Below, in pieces: positions 43,003 to 52,138 of a stretch of 64,000 nucleotides of DNA. A model generated the notes under the pieces. It ran no database searches and was not told where the DNA came from. It saw only the letters and a list, made by a program, of their open reading frames with translations. The position numbers were made by a program, and so were the translations under genes. Numbering within the stretch: the stretch's first letter is position 1; the number at the start of each line of letters is the position of its first letter. This stretch comes from JAVJSD01 sp040219575. Lineage in GTDB: Bacteria; Planctomycetota; Planctomycetia; Pirellulales; Pirellulaceae. The DNA is taken from NCBI GenBank assembly GCA_040219575.1, contig JAVJSD010000073.1, forward strand, positions 62,001-126,000, read 5' to 3'.

Positions 43003-44163
43003 ATGACCCACGCCGTGGTGGTGGAGTGCCTGCGCACGCCGGTCGGCCGCTCGCATTACAAACGCGGCGTGTTCCGCAACGTGCGGGCCGACGAACTGGC
43101 GGCGCACGTGATGCGGGCGGTGATCGACCGCAGCGGCATCGATCCGCACCTGGTCGAAGACGTGATCTTCGGCGTTTCCCGGCAGATCGATGAACAGGGG
43201 CTGAACATCGCCCGACTCGCCTGGCTGCAAGCCGGCCTGCCGATCGAGGCGGGGGGCCTGTCGCTCAATCGACTGTGCGGCAGCGGTCTGCAGACCGTGA
43301 ATCAGGCGGCGCATTCGATTGTCGCCGGAGGCGAGGACGTACACGTCGTGGGGGGCGTCGAGCACATGCATCATGTGCTGATGGACCTCGGCGAATGGAC
43401 CAACCCAAAATTCTATGAGGCCACCTGCCCCGACGTCTTCAACATGGGGATCACGGCCGAAACGGTGGCGCAGAAGTACAGCATTTCGCGGCGCCAGCAG
43501 GACGAATTCGCGCTGCGCAGTCATCGTCGAGCGGCCGAGGCCCAGCGGCGCGGCGACTTCGCCAGCGAGATCGTTCCCACCCCGGGCCACGATCAGCGGG
43601 GGCGGAAGATCCTGGTCACCGAGGACCAATGCGTGCGGGCCGACACCAGCATGGAGGCCCTGTCGCAACTGCAACCCTCGTTCATTCCCGTCACCGGCAC
43701 CGTGACGGCCGGCAACGCCTCGCCGCTGAACGACGCCGCCGTGGCGCTGTTGATGATGTCGGAGGAGAAGGCGCGGGAGTTGGGACTGAAGCCGCTGGCG
43801 CGGGTCGTTTCGACCGCGGTCGCCGGCGTCGAACCGATGCTGATGGGCGTCGGCCCGGTCCCCGCCACCGAAAAGGCGCTCCGCCGGGCGGGGCTGACGA
43901 TGAAAGACATCGGCCTGTTCGAATTGAACGAGGCGTTCGCCGCGCAGTCGCTGGCCTGCATCAAGTTGCTCGAAATTCCGACGGAGATCGTCAATATCCG
44001 CGGCGGCGGCCTGGCGCTGGGACATCCCCTGGGCGCCAGCGGGGCGCGACTCTGCACCACGCTGATTCACAGCATGCGCGACCACGGCGTCCGCTACGGC
44101 GTGGCCGCCATGTGCATGGCCGTCGGACAAGGCATGGCCACAGTATTCGAACTCTGCGAATAA
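43003..44163 (+). CDS. Acetyl-CoA acetyltransferase (thiolase)
   Basis: The 386-residue protein has the three catalytic groups of thiolases: nucleophile Cys92 in LNRLCGSGLQ, His341 in GGGLALGHPLGASGAR, and Cys371 in AAMCMAVGQGMA. GNASPLNDAAVALLMMS and ELNEAFAAQ are also typical. The family joins two acyl-CoA molecules (biosynthetic) or splits 3-ketoacyl-CoA (degradative). The length of 386 fits both. CCGGAG precedes the ATG. Right after it lies a 7-bp microsatellite and then the hlyD gene, so the direction of transcription continues but without obvious coupling. No other beta-oxidation gene is nearby. Confidence 0.93.
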   Translation: MTHAVVVECLRTPVGRSHYKRGVFRNVRADELAAHVMRAVIDRSGIDPHLVEDVIFGVSRQIDEQGLNIARLAWLQAGLPIEAGGLSLNRLCGSGLQTVNQAAHSIVAGGEDVHVVGGVEHMHHVLMDLGEWTNPKFYEATCPDVFNMGITAETVAQKYSISRRQQDEFALRSHRRAAEAQRRGDFASEIVPTPGHDQRGRKILVTEDQCVRADTSMEALSQLQPSFIPVTGTVTAGNASPLNDAAVALLMMSEEKARELGLKPLARVVSTAVAGVEPMLMGVGPVPATEKALRRAGLTMKDIGLFELNEAFAAQSLACIKLLEIPTEIVNIRGGGLALGHPLGASGARLCTTLIHSMRDHGVRYGVAAMCMAVGQGMATVFELCE

Positions 44164-44175
44164 CAAACAAAACCA

Positions 44176-44238
44176 ACTACTCACTACTCACTACTCACTA
44201 CTCACTACTCACTACTCACTACTCACTACTCACTACTC
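44176..44238. repeat. Nine perfect copies of a 7-bp microsatellite before hlyD
   Basis: ACTACTC is repeated nine times without a change, ending 12 nt before the ATG of the HlyD gene (44251) and followed by a C-run. The array fills almost the whole 87-bp gap after the thiolase stop. A 7-bp unit will change spacing or shift a frame when copy number varies. Confidence 0.95.
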
Positions 44239-44250
44239 CCCCCTCCCCCC

Positions 44251-45384
44251 ATGGCCCGACGCATCCTTCCAATCCTCATGGTGGTCGCCGTGCTGGGCCT
44301 ACTGGGAGCACTGGCCTACAGCCAACTACGGCACGAACCGCTGGTGGTCTCGGGAGTGATCGAGGCCGATGAGATACGCCTCGGTTCGCGCGTCGGTGGT
44401 CGCGTGGCGGAGGTGGCCGAGGGAATCGACGACGGCAGCAAGGTGTCGGCCGGCGATCTGTTGGTCCGGCTCGAACCGTTCGATCTGCGGCAGCGCCGCG
44501 ATCAGGCGGCGGCGACGCTGGCGGAGCGTCAGGCGGATTTGAAGAGCCTCCAACTGACGCTGCCGCTCGAGGCGGCGCAGGCCGAGGCGGTGGTCAATCG
44601 ACTGGCGGCCCGACTCAAAGAGCTCGAAAACGGCCCGCGTCAACAGGAGATCAAGGCGGCGGAAGCGCAGGTTACGCTGGCCGAGGCTCAGCTCGTTCGC
44701 GCGCAGCGCAACTACGAGCGAATCGCCAAGCTGTTCGCCGCCGAAAAGGGCGCCGCCACCCGCGACGCCATGGACCGCGTGACCGAGGAACTGCGCGTGG
44801 CGGAGGCCACGAAGCGGGTTCGCGAACAGGAGTACGCCCTGCTGCAGGAAGGCACGCGGGAAGAGGAACTCGACCAGGCCAAGGCGTCGCTGGCCGAGGC
44901 GCAAAGCGCGCTGGAAGCCATTGAGCAGACCAAGGAGGAAGAGCTGAGCCGAGCCAGGGCGGCCGTCGATGCGGCCCAGGCCTCGCTCGCCGCGACGGAA
45001 ACGCAACTCGCCGAACTCGACGTCACGGCGCCGGTCGACGGCGTGGTCGAATCGATCGAACTTCAACCGGGCGACCTCGTCGCCGCCGGAGCGCCGGTCA
45101 TCTCGATGATCGACACGCACAGCCTGTGGGTGCGGGCCTACGTGCCCGAGAACCACCTCGACATCAAGCTCAACCAGCAGCTCGCCGTGCGGGTCGACTC
45201 CTACCCCGGCCGCACTTTCCAAGGCCGCGTCGTGTTCGTCTCGCGGCAGGGCGAATTCACGCCCAGCAACGCCCAAACGCCGGAAGAGCGATCCAAACAG
45301 GTCTTCCGCATCAAGGTGCAACTCGAACCCGGGCAGGGTGAACTCCGCCCCGGCATGGCCGCCGACGTAATTCTCCAGCCGTAG
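44251..45384 (+). CDS. HlyD/membrane-fusion protein of an ABC exporter
   Basis: The 377-residue protein starts MARRILPILMVVAVLGLLGALAYSQL, a signal anchor. It then shows the biotinyl-lipoyl-like half VVSGVIEADEIRLGSRVGGRVAEV, a long alpha-helical hairpin (about 80-270, with repeated coiled-coil heptads in ELENGPRQQEIKAAEAQV and KEEELSRARAAVDAAQASL) and the second lipoyl and barrel parts (DGVVESIELQPGDLVAAGAPVISM). It would link an inner-membrane ABC transporter to an outer component or periplasm. The next gene is the fused ABC ATPase/permease, so the two make a YbhG/YbhFSR-like efflux system. No Shine-Dalgarno precedes the ATG; it lies after a 7-bp microsatellite and a C-run. Confidence 0.9.
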   Translation: MARRILPILMVVAVLGLLGALAYSQLRHEPLVVSGVIEADEIRLGSRVGGRVAEVAEGIDDGSKVSAGDLLVRLEPFDLRQRRDQAAATLAERQADLKSLQLTLPLEAAQAEAVVNRLAARLKELENGPRQQEIKAAEAQVTLAEAQLVRAQRNYERIAKLFAAEKGAATRDAMDRVTEELRVAEATKRVREQEYALLQEGTREEELDQAKASLAEAQSALEAIEQTKEEELSRARAAVDAAQASLAATETQLAELDVTAPVDGVVESIELQPGDLVAAGAPVISMIDTHSLWVRAYVPENHLDIKLNQQLAVRVDSYPGRTFQGRVVFVSRQGEFTPSNAQTPEERSKQVFRIKVQLEPGQGELRPGMAADVILQP

Positions 45385-45403
45385 GGCAGGCTTCCAGCCT
45401 GCC
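45381..45403 (+). repeat. GTAG hairpin (family B) on the hlyD stop codon
   Basis: GTAG plus stem GGCAGGCT/AGCCTGCC with a TCC loop; the TAG at 45382-45384 is the stop codon of the hlyD gene. It separates hlyD from the ABC gene 61 bp later. Confidence 0.8.
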
Positions 45404-45445
45404 TGGAAGTCTGCCTACGAAGTTCTTTATCAATCCGAAATCCCC

Positions 45446-47743
45446 ATGCCCGTTATCGACGTCCGCCAACTCACCCGCCGCTTCGGCAGTTTGACCGCGG
45501 TGGAGGACGTCACGTTTCAGGTGCAGCGCGGTTCGATCTTCGGGCTGCTGGGGCCCAACGGCAGCGGCAAGTCGACCATCATCCGCATGCTGTGCGGCGT
45601 CCTGGAGCCAACCTCGGGCGACGCCAGCCTGTTGGGTTTCGACGTCCGCCGGCAGGCCGAGGAGATCAAACGCCGCATCGGCTACATGTCGCAGAAGTTC
45701 AGCCTGTACGCCGATCTCTCCGTTCGCGAGAATCTCGACTTCTACGGACGCATCTACGGTCTCGACGCCCAGCGTCTCGCCCAGCGGCGCGACGACGTGC
45801 TGGAGTTGACGTCTCTCGGCGATCGGCTCGACCAACTCGGCGGCACGCTCTCCGGCGGCTGGAAACAGCGTCTGGCCCTGGCCTGCGCGTTGATCCACGA
45901 ACCCGAGGTGGTGTTTCTCGACGAACCAACCGCGGGAATCGACCCCGTGGCGCGGCGGCAACTGTGGGACCTGCTGTTCGAATTGGCCGGCCGCGGCGTG
46001 ACGCTGTTCGTCACCACGCACTACATGGACGAGGCCGAGCGCTGCAGCGACATCGGCTACATCTACCTCTCGAAACTGCTGGTGCTCGGCAAGCCGGAGG
46101 ATCTCAAGCAACTGCCCGACGTGACGCCCGCCGGCGCGACGCGCTACGAGTTGCAGACCGATCATCCCACCCGGCGACTGGCCGAACTCCGCGGTATCGA
46201 GGGCGTGCTCGACGCCACGCTGTTCGGCGAGGCGATCCACCTGCTGGTCGACGACCAGGTGCCGCACGAGAAGCTGCTCACACACGACGGCGGGGCGCGG
46301 CAGGAGGAATCGTCGCTCCGCGAGATCGCGCCCACCTTGGAAGATGTCTTCGTCACCCTCACCACGGCCGCCGAACGACGCCGCGCTGAGCAGTCGCACG
46401 AACCCACCAAAGGCGAAGAAGAATCGCTGCTCGATCAGGCCGTGGAGAAGACGCTTCACGCCGAGCAGTTCATCGAACAGGACGAACCACGTGTTGAAGC
46501 CGCCCCCGTCGAGGCGCCGGAACGTGAGACGGAGGAATCAAACGTCGAATCGTCGACCGATCGTCCTTCGCATCATGTGGCCCCGGTCGGTGGTCCCGCG
46601 TACGGCTTGCTGGCCGTGCTGCTCAAGGAATTCGTGCATATCCGCCGGCAGCCGTCCACGATCTTCTTCATGCTGGTCGTGCCGGTCATGCAGACGCTCA
46701 TCTTCGGCTACGCCATCGACACCAAGATCGAGCACATTCCCACCGTCGTGTTCGATCTCGACGGCCGCCGGCATGCCCGGGAGCTGCTCGAAAAGTTCGA
46801 GAACACGCGCAACTTCCGCATCGACGAGCGCGTGTACAGCGAGGATGCGTTTCGCCACGCCATGACGTCCGGCCGGGCCAAGGTGGGCATCAAGATTCCG
46901 CCCGACTACAGCGACAAGCTGCTCCGCGGCGAACAGGTGGCGGTGCAGGTGCTGATCGACGGCAGCGATTCGCAGGCCGCCACCACGGCCCTCAACAGCG
47001 CCAACTTGATGGGCACCAACCTCTCGATCTCCCTGGCCCGGGGGAAAGGCGAAGCCATGCAGGTCGGGCCGGCCCGCGACGAATCGGGCCGTTTGTCGCT
47101 GCCCGTGGAGGTGCGGGCCCGCTTGCTCTACAACCCCGACCTGGAAAGCGCCCATTTCTTCGTGCCCGGCCTGGTCGGCATCATCCTGCAACTGGTGACG
47201 CTGTTCCTCACCTCGTTCGCCATTGTCCGCGAGCGGGAACTCGGCACGCTGGAGCAACTGTTCGTGACCCCCGTCGGACGCGTCGGCCTGCTGTTGGGAA
47301 AACTGCTGCCTTACGCCGTGGTGGGGATGATCGAAATGCTGATCGTGCTGACGGTCATGGTGTACGTGTTCAGCGTGCCGATCAACGGCGACCTGTGGCT
47401 GCTGCTGGCGCTGTCGGCCATCTTCCTGGCCTGCGGACTGGCGCTGGGACTGCTGGTGTCGACGTTGGCCCGCACGCAGGTCGAGGCGATGCAGTTCGCG
47501 TTCATGATCATGCTCCCCTCGGTGCTGCTGTCGGGTTTCATGTTTCCCCGCGAGGAGATGCCGCTGCCGATCTACATCGCCACCTTCGCGATTCCGGTGA
47601 CGTACTTCATCGAAATCCTGCGCGGCATCGTGCTGCGCGGCGCCGACTTCTTCGACCTGCTGCCCTGGGTGACCGGCCTGACGATTTGCGGCCTGGTCGT
47701 ACTCATCCTCAGCGTCTCCCGCTTCCGCAAACAATTGGGATAG
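45446..47743 (+). CDS. Fused ABC ATPase and ABC-2 permease (exporter)
   Basis: The 765-residue protein has an N-terminal ATPase: Walker A GPNGSGKST at 36-44, signature LSGGWKQRLALACAL, Walker B VVFLDEPTAGIDP and an H-loop. A linker of about 70 residues rich in Glu follows (320-385, EPTKGEEESLLDQAVEKTLH). The C-terminal ABC-2 permease has an N-terminal helix (LLAVLLKEFVHIRRQPSTIFFM), a large periplasmic domain, and five more hydrophobic helices with ERELGTLEQLFVTPVGR. The arrangement matches a YbhF-like ATPase joined to YbhS/YbhR. With the hlyD gene upstream it makes a complete exporter unit for drugs, lipids or other substrates, but the substrate is unknown. Confidence 0.92.
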   Translation: MPVIDVRQLTRRFGSLTAVEDVTFQVQRGSIFGLLGPNGSGKSTIIRMLCGVLEPTSGDASLLGFDVRRQAEEIKRRIGYMSQKFSLYADLSVRENLDFYGRIYGLDAQRLAQRRDDVLELTSLGDRLDQLGGTLSGGWKQRLALACALIHEPEVVFLDEPTAGIDPVARRQLWDLLFELAGRGVTLFVTTHYMDEAERCSDIGYIYLSKLLVLGKPEDLKQLPDVTPAGATRYELQTDHPTRRLAELRGIEGVLDATLFGEAIHLLVDDQVPHEKLLTHDGGARQEESSLREIAPTLEDVFVTLTTAAERRRAEQSHEPTKGEEESLLDQAVEKTLHAEQFIEQDEPRVEAAPVEAPERETEESNVESSTDRPSHHVAPVGGPAYGLLAVLLKEFVHIRRQPSTIFFMLVVPVMQTLIFGYAIDTKIEHIPTVVFDLDGRRHARELLEKFENTRNFRIDERVYSEDAFRHAMTSGRAKVGIKIPPDYSDKLLRGEQVAVQVLIDGSDSQAATTALNSANLMGTNLSISLARGKGEAMQVGPARDESGRLSLPVEVRARLLYNPDLESAHFFVPGLVGIILQLVTLFLTSFAIVRERELGTLEQLFVTPVGRVGLLLGKLLPYAVVGMIEMLIVLTVMVYVFSVPINGDLWLLLALSAIFLACGLALGLLVSTLARTQVEAMQFAFMIMLPSVLLSGFMFPREEMPLPIYIATFAIPVTYFIEILRGIVLRGADFFDLLPWVTGLTICGLVVLILSVSRFRKQLG

Positions 47744-47772
47744 CGCGGTTCCGGAAAGCGAACCGCCGTCAA

Positions 47773-50700
47773 TCACTCGCGAGCCATGGCTGCGGGGAGA
47801 TAGCGGTTTCTCTCTTCGGGCGTGAGTTCGCGGCCGGCGCCGCGACGGGCGTGGTCGAGCAGGTGCTGCATGGCATAAGGCCACAGTCGGATCCGTCCGT
47901 CGTTGTCGCCCGCGGCGAGCAGGCGCCCCTCGCGGTCGGACGAGACAATCGTGATCGTCTCGTTGCCGCCGTGGAGGTTCACCGGCGTCTGGAAAGGCTG
48001 TGAGTGCTCGAGATCCCAGATGAGATTGTCGCAGGCCAGCCAGCGGCCGGAGACATCGAAAACGGCCGCCGCACCGGTCAACTCGACAGGGTCGACGTCG
48101 ATGTCCTCTTTCGTCAGATCCCACAGGCGGACGGTGCGGCCGCCGCCGCATGTCGCCAACCACTTGCCGTCGGGCGAGGCGGCGATTCGCTGGATCGGCC
48201 GTTCGTGCGCGAAGGTGGCTTCGCGAACGGCCTCGCCCTCCGCGCCAAGCTTCCACATCGCGGCGAGCCCGTCGGTGGACGCCGTCCAAAGTCGGGCGCC
48301 GTCGCGGTCGAATTGCAGGCCGGTCACTGCCTCGTCGTGAGCGGAAAACGTGGTTGCTTTCAGCGGGGAGCCGTCAGCCGTCAATGCGACGACCGTAACG
48401 CGGCCCGATTCGTGACCGGCCGCGAGTCTCCGCCCGCGGTGGTCGATCTGCAGGCAGCGCACGGCGTCCGCTCGCTCGACAAGCACTCGCGAATCCTTCG
48501 CCGGATCCGCAAGCGGCCACGATCGGATCGTTCCGCTGTCGTCCGCGGTCAGCAGGTGCTTCGAATCGGCGGTAAACAACACCGAGTTGACATTGCCGGA
48601 GTGAGCCGAAAGTAGTCTTTCCGACGGCTGTCCCGAGTCGGCGAGATTCCAGAGCCGGACATCGTTCTTGTTCGGCGCACCCGTCGCCGCCCAATTCCCA
48701 TCCGGGGAGAGCGCCGCCGCACCGCGAGCGTCTCCCGACTGCAGGACGACCGAGGAGCGCGACGGATTGGGCGATGTCAGGTCCCACAGGCGAACCGTGT
48801 CGTCGACGCCGGCGCTGAGAACGCGACGCGCTTTGTCGTCGATCGAAATCGAGGTGATCTCACCCGACAGCTCCATCTCGAAGATCGGCGCGGCGCCGAG
48901 CAGGGCGCCGCCGGGAATCATCTGGTGTCCGCGCAGAACGATCTCGTCCAGCGTGGAGGGGGACGCCGTTTCGCTCCAACGCGGCGCCTCGCCTTCCGTG
49001 ATGCTCCAGCGTGGAGGTCGCGCCGCCAGCGCGATGGCGCTCCACGCTTTCACCGCCACGGCGTCGGCGATCGGGTCGTCGGCCGCCAGCGGATACTTGC
49101 GAATCGCCCCGTCCGTCCACTCGCAAGCGAGCCACTGCGAGTCGTGGGTGAATTCGAGTCGCTCCACGGGCACTCCCAGACAAGGAATCGCCAAAGGCGG
49201 CGCTTCGGGATCGGCCAGCGACCAGAGGTGCAGCGTTACCGTGTGGTCGCCGAGGTTCAGCGTCTCTTGGTAGCTGATCGCCAGCCACCGACCATCGGGT
49301 GAGAATCGAACCTTCTCGCCGCGACGCGCCAGATCCCGCCGGTTCTTCGGGGGATCATCACTCGTCAAATCAAGCAACTGCGACGTGCCCGAGTAGCGCG
49401 TCACGACCAGCCACTTTCCGCGTGGACCAAGGGCGACATCGCGGACGGGCATTTCGCCGGTCCAGAACTCCCGCCGCACAAGGGCGTCCCCCGCAGTCGT
49501 GAGGTCCCACATCCTGATTTTTTCGTTGGAGTGAGCGACCACCCAACGTCCACCAACGTTGATTTCCGCCGCCGACATCCCGTCGTCGTAGTCGGCGAGC
49601 GTGATCGGCGCATCGGCGGGCGACTTTGCAGCCAGATCATAGAGCCGGAGCGTCCTGGCCACCGGCCCGTCCATCACGACTTCCTGCGTCGCAATCAACA
49701 GCCAGCGCCCGTCGCGACTGATGTCCGCCTCGGCCCATTGCTCGAATTCCCTGCCGGGAATGGCGACGAGCGGCGATGCCGGATCGTCCGCATCGAGATC
49801 CCAAACGCGGACTTGGTTCTGCCAGTCGACCGTGGCGAAACGGGCCGACTGCGTGGCCGTCGCAATCGAGTGAATCGAATCCTCGTGCCCCGCCAGAGCC
49901 ATACCGCGCGCCGCCGAGCGATCGGCGTTGAGACGCCACGCGATCAGCTCACTCCCGCTGGCGGCGACCACCAGGCGGCCGTCGGACGACACCGCAATGC
50001 GCGACACGCCGCCATCGAAGGGGCCGCCGTCAAGCGACTGAAACGTACGAGGATCGCTCTCGGGTTCTGCACCGTCCAGGTCGAAGATGCGGACCGCGCC
50101 GCTGGCGTGTCCCGTGGCGACCCAACGCCGAGCCGGGCCGTGAGCCAAGCAGGTGATTGCGTCGTCCGGCGACAGGGGCCGCCCCGTGAGCGTCGCCAGC
50201 GTGTCGCGCAGATTCTGATGCGCCGCGGCGACGACCTCACCATCGACGCGGAACGTCGCCTCGACGGCTTCGATCGCCAGGTTCAGGCTCAGGTCGGCGT
50301 CTTCCTCCGCCTGCGATTGCACGACCAGGCGATTGGCGTCGGCGATCCGCGCCTGCCGTTCCGCGGCGTCCCGCGCGAGCGACTCCGCGGCGCGCGACTC
50401 CACCGCCTGCTTTCGCAGTTGCTCGGAAATCCGCAACTCGCCGGCCAATTCGCCCGCCAACCCTTGCGCCTTGTTCTTCTCCTCGACCGCCGTCCGGCGC
50501 GACTGGTTGATCAGCAAAAAAGAGACGGCGGTGACCGCCACGATCACCGCCGTGGCGGCGGCATAGGTGACGGCCAGGCGACGGTTCCGCTGGCACCATT
50601 GCCAGGCACGCTCGAACCGGCCCACCGGCCGAGCCAGAATCGGCTCGTTGTTCATGCAGCGGCGGAGGTCGTCGGCCAGTTCTCCCGCGGTCTGGTAGCG

Positions 50701-51978
50701 TCGCGCCGGCGACTTGGCCAAGGCCTTCAGGCAAATGGTCTCCAAATCGCGCGAGATGCGGTCGTTGAGCTCACGCGGTGGACGTGGATCGCGCTCCAGC
50801 AACTGCTGCAGCAACATCCGCACGTTGCCGCGAAACGGCCGTTCCCCCGTCAGCACTTCGTACAGCACCACGCCCAGGCTGAAGACATCGCTGCGGGCAT
50901 CGACCGCGGACGACGTTCCGGCCGCCTGCTCGGGCGACATGTAGGCCGGCGTTCCCAGAATCTCACCTTCCATCGTCACCTGCACCCGATCGTTCAGTCG
51001 GCGGGCCAGTCCGAAGTCGGTGATGAAGGGATGTCCTTGGTTGTCGATCAGGATGTTCGACGGCTTAACGTCGCGATGAACGATCTGCCGTTCATGCGCG
51101 TAATCCAGCCCGTCGGCGATGGCGCACATCCACTCCAGGTACTGACGCTGCGCGACGGTCCGCTGCTCGATGCATTCGCCCAGGGTCCGCCCGTCGATGA
51201 ACTCGCTGACGATGTACGGGACTCCCTCCTCGCGGCCCACTTCGTGAACCTGCACGATGTTCCCGTGGCGCAGCGATCCGGAGGCCTGCGCCTCCTTCAT
51301 GAACCGCGCGCCATCGCTGCCGCCGTCGACGATTCCGAGGCGGGGAAACTTGATGGCGACGATCCGCCCCAAGTCGGAGTCGCGCGCTTTGAACACGGTT
51401 CCGAAGCTGCCGCCGCCCACGAATTCAAGCAACTGAAACTTGCCGAGCGTGCGGGGGAGACGGAGTTTGGCGCCCGGCGCCAGGGCCGGAAATGCGAACT
51501 CGATCGACTCGGCGCACTGCGGGCAAACCACCGATCCGCTCGTGCTGGGCGCGTCAATCTCCACGGGTTGATCGCAGTGCGGACACCGAATCACACGCGA
51601 CGTTTCTTCGCCGGAATCGACGTCGGCGAGTTGCTCGCGGAGATTGCCGGAGTTCTCGTGCCGCAAGGCGAGTTGTTTGGCGAACATCACCAGTTCGTCC
51701 GGCAACCCTTGGCCCGGCGAGGCCAATTCGGGAAAGGCGTCCAGGTAATCCTCAATCCGCGCGAACTCGCCGCGGCGGAAGCGGTGGGCCAAGTCGATCC
51801 GCACCAATTCGCACAGCAGCAACCAGCGCGGTCGGCCCTGGCTGTCACGGAGGAAGTCGTGCAGATCGGGGTGGGAAGCCTTCTTCCACGACGTCTCGAA
51901 TTCGTCCGCCAGGCGGTCGATCCACTCTTGAAGCTCGAAGTCGTCGGGGATGTTCGAGTCGTTGTCGGTTGGATTCAT
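47773..51978 (-). CDS. Ser/Thr protein kinase with zinc ribbon and WD40 repeats
   Basis: This is the longest gene of the window (1401 residues). A helical N-terminal region (1-120) is followed by a zinc ribbon with CPHC (132-135) and CPQC (152-155). The kinase domain follows: G-loop GGGSFG near 188-193, VAIK with Lys210, HRDVKPSN (301-308), DFGLA (321-325) and the APE-like SPE at 348-350. A transmembrane helix lies at about 468-490, then a coiled-coil (501-600) and many WD40 blades to the end (LLSAGVDDTVRLWDL, VRLWNLADSGQ, WLATCGGGRTVRLWDL). It is therefore a membrane kinase with an extracytoplasmic propeller sensor. An ECF sigma factor gene lies directly upstream, as in the ECF-STK modules described for planctomycetes. 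Confidence 0.95.
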   Translation of the reverse strand: MNPTDNDSNIPDDFELQEWIDRLADEFETSWKKASHPDLHDFLRDSQGRPRWLLLCELVRIDLAHRFRRGEFARIEDYLDAFPELASPGQGLPDELVMFAKQLALRHENSGNLREQLADVDSGEETSRVIRCPHCDQPVEIDAPSTSGSVVCPQCAESIEFAFPALAPGAKLRLPRTLGKFQLLEFVGGGSFGTVFKARDSDLGRIVAIKFPRLGIVDGGSDGARFMKEAQASGSLRHGNIVQVHEVGREEGVPYIVSEFIDGRTLGECIEQRTVAQRQYLEWMCAIADGLDYAHERQIVHRDVKPSNILIDNQGHPFITDFGLARRLNDRVQVTMEGEILGTPAYMSPEQAAGTSSAVDARSDVFSLGVVLYEVLTGERPFRGNVRMLLQQLLERDPRPPRELNDRISRDLETICLKALAKSPARRYQTAGELADDLRRCMNNEPILARPVGRFERAWQWCQRNRRLAVTYAAATAVIVAVTAVSFLLINQSRRTAVEEKNKAQGLAGELAGELRISEQLRKQAVESRAAESLARDAAERQARIADANRLVVQSQAEEDADLSLNLAIEAVEATFRVDGEVVAAAHQNLRDTLATLTGRPLSPDDAITCLAHGPARRWVATGHASGAVRIFDLDGAEPESDPRTFQSLDGGPFDGGVSRIAVSSDGRLVVAASGSELIAWRLNADRSAARGMALAGHEDSIHSIATATQSARFATVDWQNQVRVWDLDADDPASPLVAIPGREFEQWAEADISRDGRWLLIATQEVVMDGPVARTLRLYDLAAKSPADAPITLADYDDGMSAAEINVGGRWVVAHSNEKIRMWDLTTAGDALVRREFWTGEMPVRDVALGPRGKWLVVTRYSGTSQLLDLTSDDPPKNRRDLARRGEKVRFSPDGRWLAISYQETLNLGDHTVTLHLWSLADPEAPPLAIPCLGVPVERLEFTHDSQWLACEWTDGAIRKYPLAADDPIADAVAVKAWSAIALAARPPRWSITEGEAPRWSETASPSTLDEIVLRGHQMIPGGALLGAAPIFEMELSGEITSISIDDKARRVLSAGVDDTVRLWDLTSPNPSRSSVVLQSGDARGAAALSPDGNWAATGAPNKNDVRLWNLADSGQPSERLLSAHSGNVNSVLFTADSKHLLTADDSGTIRSWPLADPAKDSRVLVERADAVRCLQIDHRGRRLAAGHESGRVTVVALTADGSPLKATTFSAHDEAVTGLQFDRDGARLWTASTDGLAAMWKLGAEGEAVREATFAHERPIQRIAASPDGKWLATCGGGRTVRLWDLTKEDIDVDPVELTGAAAVFDVSGRWLACDNLIWDLEHSQPFQTPVNLHGGNETITIVSSDREGRLLAAGDNDGRIRLWPYAMQHLLDHARRGAGRELTPEERNRYLPAAMARE

Positions 51979-52138
51979 CGCATTCGCACTCCGCCTGCAG
52001 CTTCCCTGCCGTCCTTCGGTCGATTCCGCGACACCTCGTCGCCGCGCCGACGCGCCGCCCCCTCGACGTCGGTCCCTCGTGAATCAAGATCGGCCGCGGA
52101 GGGCCGACACGGAATCTGCACGATGTCCGTTTCGGGCG

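Noticed and set aside
46538..48289. Minus-strand frame of 583 codons
   Set aside because: It overlaps the ABC exporter on the opposite strand and the kinase end in another frame. It reads as His/Gln/Arg-rich shadow.
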